Positions 22,259-30,559 of a DNA stretch of 43,361 nucleotides are shown in pieces. The stretch covers positions 1-43,361 of the forward strand of contig JAJRTL010000042.1 of assembly GCA_024278315.1 (NCBI GenBank), written 5' to 3'. This DNA comes from Planctomycetota bacterium (GTDB lineage Bacteria; Planctomycetota; UBA1135; GCA-002748355). The position numbers and the translations under genes were made by a program. Position 1 is the stretch's first letter; each line of letters starts with the position of its first letter. Below the pieces are notes generated by a model. The model worked only from the letters and a program-made list of their open reading frames with translations. It had not been told where the DNA came from and did not search any database.

Positions 22259-22897
22259 TTACTGACGCTGGTGGAGGATGATGCCGATGTCATCGGCACG
22301 GAAATCATCCGTGGAGCGAGCTTGCTGCCTGGTGTCGATGCGCCCATTGGGCCCCGCCGAGAGCAGCATGACGCGCTTGTAGTTGGTTGCGTTTCCGTCC
22401 CATGCCGAGCGAACCAGCATGATGTATGGCCGACCCCATGGATCCAAGGGAGTGCCGTCGGTATATGGGCCGCGCCAGGCGACTTCCCCAGTCGTCGGAT
22501 AGGCCGCTGCGACCGTGGCCTTGGGTGTGTTCAGCACCAGTTGGTTGTCCATGGTATCCCCCTGCGCACCACTGGCCCAGGTGATCCATGCATGTGTCGA
22601 CAGCCAGGGATTGTTGGCGGCCGTGATCGGCGTCGGCCCGCTGGTCAGCACGTAGAGCCGATTGTCGACTCCAGCTGCATCGCGTGCCGGCCAGACACTC
22701 GTGTTCGAATAGAACATCTCCACGCCTGCCGCGAGGGTCTTCACCTCACTCTGTGCACGGGCCCTTCGGCCATCTTCGACGTATCCGCTGATCATGGGTA
22801 CTGCAATTCCAGTCAGCAGAAGGACAACGGCAATCACAACAACGATCTCAACGAGCGTGAAGCCTTGATCGGCGCGCTCTCGGCTTTGATGGGCCAT
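22259..22897 (-). CDS. GspG-like major pseudopilin
   Basis: GFTLVEIVVVIAVVLLLTGIAVPMISGYVEDGRRARAQSEVKTL; C-terminal AGPNG...ADDIG. Confidence 0.88.
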   Translation of the reverse strand: MAHQSRERADQGFTLVEIVVVIAVVLLLTGIAVPMISGYVEDGRRARAQSEVKTLAAGVEMFYSNTSVWPARDAAGVDNRLYVLTSGPTPITAANNPWLSTHAWITWASGAQGDTMDNQLVLNTPKATVAAAYPTTGEVAWRGPYTDGTPLDPWGRPYIMLVRSAWDGNATNYKRVMLLSAGPNGRIDTRQQARSTDDFRADDIGIILHQRQ

Positions 22898-23086
22898 AGC
22901 AGTTCCTTCCCCCTTGGGTTCTCTTGGTGAGACAGACTGTCGAATCCTGCGACACTGTCCAACTCTTCATCGGACCCAGGAGAAGGATGCTTGAGGGACA
23001 ATCTGGGTGCTTGGTAACGCCCTTGGCAAGGAGGATTTTTGGCTCCAGCCCCCAAGTTCCGGCACATGGATGTCGATCCTAGGTAG

Positions 23087-24775
23087 ATGCTGACCCACTC
23101 AGAGACGCTTGTACTCCGCGTTGCGGAGGCCACGGGAGAAGAGGCTACGACTCTCCAACTGCTGTACGAAGAGGCAGGAAGGAAGGAGAGGGAGTTCTTC
23201 TCCCGGCTGGTGGAGCGCGAGCTCATCCAGGAAGAAGCCTGCTATCGGATCTGGGCAGAAGCACTGGACATGAGCTACCACTCCTTGTCCTCCCGAGAAC
23301 TGGCACCCTCCCTCCTACACAGGTTGCCTCTCCAGATCGGGCAGCGCTATGGTGCCGTGATCATCGATGAGGGCGAGGATTGGATCGAGGTCGCACTTTC
23401 CCACCCCTTCGACCGTGAGGCACAGGCCACGATCGAGAGGGTCACGAGCAAGAAGGTCCGCCCAGCGATCAGCTCGCCTCACGCCATCCAGGTCGCGCTC
23501 GCCAGACAGGCCAAGGGTCGAAGTGGCATCGAAGGCCTCCTGGCCAGCTTCGATTCGGATGGCGGAAAGAACGAAGCCTTTGCCAACGCGCAGGCACTCA
23601 AGCAGATCACCGGAAGCGATGGTGTCGTCCAACTCGTGGACTACCTGCTGGAGGAGGCTCTGCGCCAGAAGGCCAGTGACATCCACCTGGAAACAACAGG
23701 CGACCATCTCCGTTGTCGGTACCGCATCGACGGCGAGCTGGAGACGGTGCATCGCTTCCCGCTCGATGTCCAGGCACCCTTGGTCTCACGCATCAAGGTC
23801 ATGTCCGGCCTGGACATCTCGGAGAAACGAAAACCCCAGGATGGGCGATTCATCCAGGGCGGAGACAGCGGCGCAGTCGAATTGCGTGTATCCGTCCTCC
23901 CTACCGTGAATGGTGAGAAGATCGTCTTGCGCATCCTGGACAAGGGCGGCGCCTTGTTGGATCTCGACCACGTCGGTTTCAGCGATCGCAACCTGATGGC
24001 CTTTCGCAAGGGCATCCACTGCGCAAACGGTCTCGTGTTGATCACTGGCCCCACAGGCAGCGGCAAGACCACCAGCCTCTATGCGGCCCTGACCGAGATC
24101 AACGAAGACAGGATCAACATCATTACGGTCGAGGACCCGGTGGAGTACGAACTCCTGGGAACGGCTCAGGTGCAGGTCGACCCCAAAGCCGGCCGTACCT
24201 TCGCCGGAACGCTGCGAAGCATCCTCCGCCAGGATCCAGATGTGGTGATGGTGGGCGAGATCCGCGACGCCGAGACAGCCACGATCGCGATCCAAGCAGC
24301 CCTTACAGGACACCGGGTCTTCTCGACCCTGCACACCAACGATGCTGTTGGGGCGATCTATCGCTTGCTCGACATGGGAATCGAGCCCTATCTGTTGGGA
24401 CCAGCCCTGCGCTGCGTCACGGCGCAACGTCTGGTATCCAGGGTCTGCCCCAACTGTTCGGCGCCTCATGAACCTGAGGACCATATCCTTCGAGCCCTAC
24501 GCTGGCCCGAGGGACTGCCGAAGACCGGTATCCGCTTGGGAAAAGGATGCGAACTCTGCCGGAACAAGGGACGCTTGGGCCGCATTGCCCTCCACGAGGT
24601 CCTCTACCTCGACAGTCATCTGCAGGGGGCGGTCACGAAGGCGGTCGATGATGACCAGTTCGTGGAGATGGCCAAGCAATCCGGCCATCGGAGCTTGTTG
24701 GTCGACGGTCTCAAGAAGGCGATGCAGGGGCTGGTGGTTCCCGAGGATCTGCTCGGGATCGTCCGCGTCGACTGA
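23087..24775 (+). CDS. gspE: Type II secretion / type IV pilus assembly ATPase GspE
   Basis: T2SSE N-domain, Walker A GPTGSGKTT, CPNC...CELC zinc motif, IALHEVL. Confidence 0.95.
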   Translation: MLTHSETLVLRVAEATGEEATTLQLLYEEAGRKEREFFSRLVERELIQEEACYRIWAEALDMSYHSLSSRELAPSLLHRLPLQIGQRYGAVIIDEGEDWIEVALSHPFDREAQATIERVTSKKVRPAISSPHAIQVALARQAKGRSGIEGLLASFDSDGGKNEAFANAQALKQITGSDGVVQLVDYLLEEALRQKASDIHLETTGDHLRCRYRIDGELETVHRFPLDVQAPLVSRIKVMSGLDISEKRKPQDGRFIQGGDSGAVELRVSVLPTVNGEKIVLRILDKGGALLDLDHVGFSDRNLMAFRKGIHCANGLVLITGPTGSGKTTSLYAALTEINEDRINIITVEDPVEYELLGTAQVQVDPKAGRTFAGTLRSILRQDPDVVMVGEIRDAETATIAIQAALTGHRVFSTLHTNDAVGAIYRLLDMGIEPYLLGPALRCVTAQRLVSRVCPNCSAPHEPEDHILRALRWPEGLPKTGIRLGKGCELCRNKGRLGRIALHEVLYLDSHLQGAVTKAVDDDQFVEMAKQSGHRSLLVDGLKKAMQGLVVPEDLLGIVRVD

Positions 24776-24806
24776 GTCGCCCCAAGCAAGGCTCTCGGGG
24801 CCAGGT

Positions 24807-26267
24807 TCAGATGCTGCGAACCATCTCTTCCACCAGAGCCACGCCAAAGCCTGTGCCACGGCCTTGATGACTGGACGGGCCGGCCAGGTCGATGTGGCAC
24901 CATCTGGCCTTGGTGTCATCCAGGTGTGCAAAGACGAACTGTGCAGCACAGGCACTCTGTGCGTTCATCCGGTTCTTGACGCTGTTGCGCATGTCGGCCA
25001 CCGGGCTTGTGAATTCACTCTGGTAGAATTCGGGAGCGAAAGGCAAGGGGTGACAGAGGTCGCCAGACTTGCGACCGGATCGAATGCACAGATCCTCGAG
25101 ATCCTGATCGTTGCTGACGATGGCTGCGTGCAGGTTTCCGGTGGCGACGAGTTGAGCACCCGTCAGGGTGGCTGCATCGATGACCACATCCGCCTTGAGC
25201 TTCCGTGACGCGTAGCTCACGCCATCGGCCAGCACGAGTCTTCCTTCGGCATCGGTATTGTTGATCTCCACGGTCTTCCCCGAGTGCATCTCGAGGATGT
25301 CGTCCGGCTTGTAGGCACGGGGTCCGATGGCATTCTCGGCGAGACACAGCAGGAGTGTGACGCGGTGCTTGCAAGCCGTGGAGGCCAGGGCGTGGAAGGC
25401 ACCGAGCATCGCAGCCGCCCCACCCATGTCTCCCTTCATGCCGGACATACCACCTTGGATCTTGATGTTGAGTCCTCCCGTGTCATAGGTGATGCCCTTG
25501 CCGACCAGAGCAACGTGCTGATTCCGCGCCTTGCCCGGGTCGTAACTGGCGATCAACAGCCTGGGAGCTTCCAGAGCACAGCGACCCACTGCGTGGATGC
25601 CTCCCAAGCCCTCCTTCAGGAGAGCCTCTCCTTTGATCTCCCGGATCTTGACTCCGGTGAGTCCACGCAACCATGCGCGAGCCTCCTTGGCCAAGGCCCC
25701 TGGGTGCATGTCCGTGGGCGGACTGTCCACGAGGCGGCATGCCTGCCGGGTGGCCTCCATGATGGCCTTGGACTCCTTGCTGATCCGCAAGACCTTCCCC
25801 TTGGGATCCAGGACGAGAAGGGTCAGCTTCGAGGCACCCTTCTTCTTCGCACTCTTGCGGGAGAAAAGAGGCAGGCATCGAACGATCGCGTTGAGCCAAG
25901 GTGTGATCTGTTCGGCATCCTCGACAAGAAGAAGTAGCGCTGCTTTCTTACGGCTTCCGAAACCAGAACCCGCAAAGAGACGACGGAGACTCTCGGCGCG
26001 TGCGGGGCTGTTGTATCGGCTGCCTTCGGGCGGCAGCAGGCCCAGGCTGACCTTGGCTGGATCACCTTCACAGAGCGCCGATTCGCCGGCCCCCATGTTG
26101 CCAGGATCCAGGTCGGCCAGCAGCCGGGTCACGGCGCCTGAGAGGGCCTTCGGGAGATCCCTGCCAAGACGGGCCTTGGTCACGGTCTTGCCCGAGCCCA
26201 GGACCAACAGCGATGAGTTTCCCTTGGTGAGGGAAGAGAGTGATGTGGCGAAGTGAAGACGAGTCAT
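24807..26267 (-). CDS. pepA: Leucyl aminopeptidase (M17)
   Basis: VGKGITYDTGGLNIK and NTDAEGRLVLAD signatures; start set to ATG 26267. Confidence 0.93.
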   Translation of the reverse strand: MTRLHFATSLSSLTKGNSSLLVLGSGKTVTKARLGRDLPKALSGAVTRLLADLDPGNMGAGESALCEGDPAKVSLGLLPPEGSRYNSPARAESLRRLFAGSGFGSRKKAALLLLVEDAEQITPWLNAIVRCLPLFSRKSAKKKGASKLTLLVLDPKGKVLRISKESKAIMEATRQACRLVDSPPTDMHPGALAKEARAWLRGLTGVKIREIKGEALLKEGLGGIHAVGRCALEAPRLLIASYDPGKARNQHVALVGKGITYDTGGLNIKIQGGMSGMKGDMGGAAAMLGAFHALASTACKHRVTLLLCLAENAIGPRAYKPDDILEMHSGKTVEINNTDAEGRLVLADGVSYASRKLKADVVIDAATLTGAQLVATGNLHAAIVSNDQDLEDLCIRSGRKSGDLCHPLPFAPEFYQSEFTSPVADMRNSVKNRMNAQSACAAQFVFAHLDDTKARWCHIDLAGPSSHQGRGTGFGVALVEEMVRSI

Positions 26268-26332
26268 GCCTTGCAGTATGCCCACAGCCCACCGCAGAGG
26301 CGATTTCATTTCCTGCGGCGAAGCCTGCCCTG

Positions 26333-26378
26333 AAAACGCGAAGAGCCCCGCCCCCACCGAAGGGAGGAGCGAGGCTCT
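26333..26378 (-). terminator. Putative intrinsic terminator of the CC-motif protein gene
   Basis: AGAGCC...GGCTCT GC-rich hairpin followed on the minus strand by TTCGCGTTTT. Confidence 0.7.
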
Positions 26379-26431
26379 GTCATCGATCCCTCACCAGTTC
26401 GTCGCGGGGAGGGATGGGTCTGGCTCAGGAA

Positions 26432-27529
26432 CTACTGACCGATCTTCGAGGCCTTGGGCGAGTCGCAGCAGCTGCCCTGAGCCTTCGCACCATCCTTCTT
26501 GGATCCCTTGGGGGCATTGAGGGCAGTCGTAGAGGCCTTCAAGAGCGCGCTGGCGGAAGCCAAGGCCTTGCCGCTGGCCTCGCAGGCCTGGCTGGTCAGG
26601 GAGCTCTTCCCGATCAGGTCCGCGTGCTTCTTGACGAGACCGCTCGTGGAGCAGGAAAGACCCGCATGGACCTTGCTGATCTCGGTGTTCTGAGCGGTCA
26701 CGGAGGCCATGACCATCTTGGGGAGCTGCAGTCCCTTGGAGCTCAGGAGCTTCATGTCCGACTGGAGCTGCTTGCGCAGCTTGGGATCGATCTTCTGAAG
26801 GTCCTTGTTGGCGAGGGCCCAGGAGTCGGTCAGCTTCTGGGCAGCAGCGTAGATCGCTGGAGTCTTGGGTGCACTCTCGCCCGCTCCGCAGCAACCGCCT
26901 TGTGCCTTGGCAGTCGCCTTGGCACCGCCGCTGGCAGCATCATCGCAACCCGCTTCGTCACCACAACCGGCCTGTGCAGTCTTGGCAGCCTTTGCCTCTT
27001 CTGCTCCACAGCATCCGCCGGCCTTGGCGGCCTTGGTGTTGCTGGAGAGGATCACGCGTGCCGCATGGAGACTCTTGGCATTGATGGCGCGCAGATTCCC
27101 AATGGCCTTCACTTCAGCCATGAGATCCTTCGCCAGAGCGGGGTCACAGTTCTCGTGCTGGGCCACGCGCGTCAGATTCTGGCTAGCATCGGCATACAGC
27201 TTGTCGAGCATGACGATCGTCTTGCCCAGACGGCTCCCGTAGGGGCAGGTCTCATTGAGGCGAGAAAAGGCAGCGGCGACGGCCTTCTTGTCGGCGGAAT
27301 CCAACTTCTGAAAGATGGCCACCTGGCTCGTCGCAGTTTTTGCATCCACTTTCTGCCCACTCTTCGACGCGCCCTTCGACGCAACTGCGCCGCTCTCGCA
27401 GCAAGCGCTCTTGGCGCCCGCATCCGGGCATTCAGCCTCTGCCTTCTGGCCCTCTGCCTTCTGGGCAGAGACCGTGGCAACGAGAACGAGGGGTAGCAGA
27501 CTGGGAAGAAGGGTACGAAGAATCTTCAT
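26432..27529 (-). CDS. Secreted Ala/Lys-rich protein with repeated CC motifs
   Basis: Signal peptide MKILRTLLPSLLPLVLVATVSAQ; motifs SACCESG, GGCCGAEE, AGCGDEAGC, GGCCGAGE, GSCCDSP. Confidence 0.8.
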   Translation of the reverse strand: MKILRTLLPSLLPLVLVATVSAQKAEGQKAEAECPDAGAKSACCESGAVASKGASKSGQKVDAKTATSQVAIFQKLDSADKKAVAAAFSRLNETCPYGSRLGKTIVMLDKLYADASQNLTRVAQHENCDPALAKDLMAEVKAIGNLRAINAKSLHAARVILSSNTKAAKAGGCCGAEEAKAAKTAQAGCGDEAGCDDAASGGAKATAKAQGGCCGAGESAPKTPAIYAAAQKLTDSWALANKDLQKIDPKLRKQLQSDMKLLSSKGLQLPKMVMASVTAQNTEISKVHAGLSCSTSGLVKKHADLIGKSSLTSQACEASGKALASASALLKASTTALNAPKGSKKDGAKAQGSCCDSPKASKIGQ

Positions 27530-27630
27530 CTGGTGGCTCCAAGGCAGCATGATCGAGGGGTGCCGGCCTTGCCGGCAGAAATTCCAGTCAGAGATTCTAG
27601 GGGTTCTTCCCCCATTGCACCACCAGCCAA

Positions 27631-28230
27631 TTGCCTAGCGACCGATCCAAGCGCAGCCCCACTTGCACCCGTTGTGGCCTCCTCGAACAGGATTGTGTCT
27701 GCCAGGATCTGCAATCCGTGGATCCTGCCCTCGATATCCGGCTTCTCATCCATGTCACAGAGTCCTTCCGGCAGTCCAATACCGGGCGAATGGCCCACCT
27801 CCTGCTCCGGGGGAGCCGGATCATCGACTACGGCGCCAGGGACCAGCCGCTCACACGGGCCCGCCTGACCCCAGAGGGCCGGACGGGATTCCTCCTCTAC
27901 CCAGGCCCTCACGCGGAAATTGCCAGGCCAGAGGCCCTGGCAGGACTGGAGGACCCCTATCTGATCGTCCTGGATGGAAGCTGGAGCCAGACCCGTGCCA
28001 TGTATCAACGCAATCGGGCTTTGCATGGTCTCCGCAAGCTCTGCCTCCCTCCGGGGCCCTCACCAAGGTGGCAACAGCGACGACCGCCAGCCCCCAATCA
28101 CTACTGCACTCTGGAAGCCCTGATCCACCTCTTGGACGCCTTGGGCCAGTCCGATCTTTGCCCCCCGCTCTGGGACGCCTTGGAACTTGTGCAAGGGCGA
28201 CTGGCTCGCCAACGAGGACGGCAGAAGTAA
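27631..28230 (+). CDS. DTW domain protein (tRNA aminocarboxypropyltransferase-like)
   Basis: TTG start; CTRCGLLEQDCVC zinc motif, LDGSWSQTRAM DTW-type motif. Confidence 0.88.
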   Translation: MPSDRSKRSPTCTRCGLLEQDCVCQDLQSVDPALDIRLLIHVTESFRQSNTGRMAHLLLRGSRIIDYGARDQPLTRARLTPEGRTGFLLYPGPHAEIARPEALAGLEDPYLIVLDGSWSQTRAMYQRNRALHGLRKLCLPPGPSPRWQQRRPPAPNHYCTLEALIHLLDALGQSDLCPPLWDALELVQGRLARQRGRQK

Positions 28231-28237
28231 CCGCAGA

Positions 28238-29335
28238 TCAACGAATTTGGATCCACTTGAGAGACTCCTTCTCCCAGGAGGGGTAGCCGGATGGAGGATC
28301 CTCCTCCTTGTCGGAGGCGAAGATTGCCCAGAACGCCAGGCCCACGGCATCCAGGGTCAACGTCACCGGGGTCAGCAGGGTCTTGAAGACCAGTGAGTCG
28401 CTGACCGCGCCCTTGGTCGTCCGGTACTCCCGCTCGAAGAAATCCAGCTTCGCTTGGGGAAGGGCACGTCGAACCTCGCCGTCCCATGCGAAGTCCTCGG
28501 GCATCGGAAGCACCCGGAACTCCTCGGTGAACTCCCAGAGCCTGCCTCGGAGACCCTTCGACCACTTGAGATTATGCTGGAGCATCAGGTATTCGAGAGC
28601 CACGGCCACGTAGACGAAGCGCCCTTCGTCGCTTGAGAATCTCCGCGCCAGCAGGCGGACCTTCGACTCCTTGCCTACGAAGCCAGTGATCTCCGACAGA
28701 GCCCGAACCACCTCGGCATCCCCCAAAGCTCTGCCATCGGGCCCCATCCAAGCCATGGGGGTCCAAGAGCTCTGCCCTGCCCTGTCAGGCCTTCCTGGCA
28801 AGCGGAAATCCTCGATGAAATCATCGACCAGGGTCTGCACCCTGGGTTCGAACGGCTCCGAGACCGACATGGAGGTCTTCTGGCGGAGTGCGGTTGGGAC
28901 CTCCGCAGACTCCATGAGGGCAACCGAGGGGCCCGAGGTCGCAGTTCCCTTGAGTCCGATCCAGGCCACAGTTTCTGCTGGCGCCACCGAGCCCTCGAAG
29001 CGATGCGTCAAGAACTGGAGGCTGGCTTCAGCAGGTTCCAGCATCTCCCGAATCCCTGGCTTCAGAAGCAGGAACAGCGGGGAGGTCTTCTCGGTTGGAG
29101 GCTTGTTGGAGACCAGAAGGACCTGTTTGGGCTCATCGTCCTGGCCGAGAACATGGTAGTCCATACGAAGGACCGGTTCTCCCCGATAGATCCCCGCGAC
29201 CCATGAATCGACCTGACAGTGACGGGTCTCGACGAGTTTCGAAACCGGGTCGGTCAACAAGGAGCCGCGCCACAGCTCTGGTGTCAGACAGCACGTTTGC
29301 AGGGACAGCAAGAGCATGACGACCAGCCGGAACAT
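28238..29335 (-). CDS. Putative lipoprotein of unknown function (start moved to ATG 29335)
   Basis: MFRLVVMLLLSLQTCCLTPELW signal/lipobox-like; ORF upstream overlaps the aspartoacylase-like gene in another frame. Confidence 0.7.
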   Translation of the reverse strand: MFRLVVMLLLSLQTCCLTPELWRGSLLTDPVSKLVETRHCQVDSWVAGIYRGEPVLRMDYHVLGQDDEPKQVLLVSNKPPTEKTSPLFLLLKPGIREMLEPAEASLQFLTHRFEGSVAPAETVAWIGLKGTATSGPSVALMESAEVPTALRQKTSMSVSEPFEPRVQTLVDDFIEDFRLPGRPDRAGQSSWTPMAWMGPDGRALGDAEVVRALSEITGFVGKESKVRLLARRFSSDEGRFVYVAVALEYLMLQHNLKWSKGLRGRLWEFTEEFRVLPMPEDFAWDGEVRRALPQAKLDFFEREYRTTKGAVSDSLVFKTLLTPVTLTLDAVGLAFWAIFASDKEEDPPSGYPSWEKESLKWIQIR

Positions 29336-29354
29336 CAGACCTCCTCGCGTATCG

Positions 29355-30557
29355 TCATGAGGATCCTCGGGATGACCGCGGGCGCAAAGAATCGTTCTCC
29401 CGGCGAGCCCAACGTCTTGTGAACTGCATGCCACCATCCACCTTGCGCTGACGGCGATAGCCCAGAAGGTGGAAGAGGCGCAGGGTGAGACCTTGAGCGA
29501 CCCAGGATCGCACGATGAGGGTCGACTTCTGATGCGGATGGAGTCGGAGGCCAGGCAAGAGGGCCAGCAGTCGGGTGTTGCCGAGCACCCGGAACCAGGA
29601 AGAGATGCGGAGCCAGAACCGATGCACGGAGGTGGCCAGGAAGTAACCGTCCTCGCCCAGGCCCTGATAGAGGGGCAACAAGACGTAGGCCTCGTGCGGA
29701 GCGAAGTAGACCTGCTCGTGATCCCGGCCGAGCCGTGTTCCCCCTGCCACCAGCTGAAAACTCTCGAATCCCGGCTCCATGACGAATCCATCTCCCGCCA
29801 GGAGCGCCCGCCGCTCACGAATCTGGAGGATCGGCGGCAATCCCCCTGCGGCCCTGCGCAGCGTTTCCCGAAAGGGTTCGAGGTCGCATCGGTCCCTGGG
29901 AATCGCGCCGGCTTCCACCAGGAGGATCCAGATGGCAGCCTCCAGGTTGTCCACCGCCTCGGTCGTGTCGTGCTTGCCGCCTTCGATCGCCAGTCCAGCG
30001 ATCCCGCGCTCATTGAAGAATTCGAGGACGGCGCCATCGATACACTCCTCAAGACCAAGGATCATCGGAATCGGAACCGAGAGTGCGAGACGTCGGTTGT
30101 CGAGGGTGTCGCCGAGGCAAGTGAACGGCGCCCCCATGGCCGAACTCGTATGGAGATCCACGAAGAGGAAGGAACCCCCTCTCTCCTGCAGAGCCTGTTG
30201 GAAGATCCGGATCAGCTCGCCCTGCTCCCCATCCTCCGAGCGGTCACCCGGGTCACCACCATCGAGAATGTCTCGGATGCGATGAGGCTCCCAAGCACGA
30301 TTCAGATCCCGATCCAGGAACCGCTGTCCCCGCTCCAGAGCAGCGAGGTTGCCAGCGAGAGCATGGAATCGCCCGTGGTACTCCAGGCCACCTCGACCGA
30401 GTCGTCGCAGCACCCGCGTGAGTGCAGCGAGGCCCGCCGGTTCGTTGCCGTGGATTCCGCCCAGGAACAGGACGGTCGGTCCTTCCCTGCCTTCGTCATG
30501 GCGGCCCAGGACCCGGGAGAGACGAGGCGTCTCAGGGTCGGTCTCGATCATCTCCAT
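29355..30557 (-). CDS. Succinylglutamate desuccinylase/aspartoacylase family hydrolase
   Basis: Zinc motifs GGIHGNEPAG and VDLHTSSAMG, AIEGGKHD; start set to ATG 30557 just after the upstream stop. Confidence 0.88.
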   Translation of the reverse strand: MEMIETDPETPRLSRVLGRHDEGREGPTVLFLGGIHGNEPAGLAALTRVLRRLGRGGLEYHGRFHALAGNLAALERGQRFLDRDLNRAWEPHRIRDILDGGDPGDRSEDGEQGELIRIFQQALQERGGSFLFVDLHTSSAMGAPFTCLGDTLDNRRLALSVPIPMILGLEECIDGAVLEFFNERGIAGLAIEGGKHDTTEAVDNLEAAIWILLVEAGAIPRDRCDLEPFRETLRRAAGGLPPILQIRERRALLAGDGFVMEPGFESFQLVAGGTRLGRDHEQVYFAPHEAYVLLPLYQGLGEDGYFLATSVHRFWLRISSWFRVLGNTRLLALLPGLRLHPHQKSTLIVRSWVAQGLTLRLFHLLGYRRQRKVDGGMQFTRRWARRENDSLRPRSSRGSS

Positions 30558-30559
30558 CC

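Noticed and set aside
23087-23540. c-di-GMP-binding MshEN motif in the GspE N-terminus
   Set aside because: The RLGxxLxxxGxI pattern is degenerate here (FFSRLVERELIQEEACYRIWAEAL), so c-di-GMP binding is not supported
26240-27496. 418-aa plus-strand ORF antisense to the CC-motif protein and the pepA start
   Set aside because: Leu/Gly-rich low-complexity translation; the opposite frame has a clear signal peptide and terminator
29336-30058. N-terminal 241 residues of the 606-aa minus-strand ORF
   Set aside because: Overlaps the aspartoacylase-like gene out of frame; a signal peptide begins at ATG 29335
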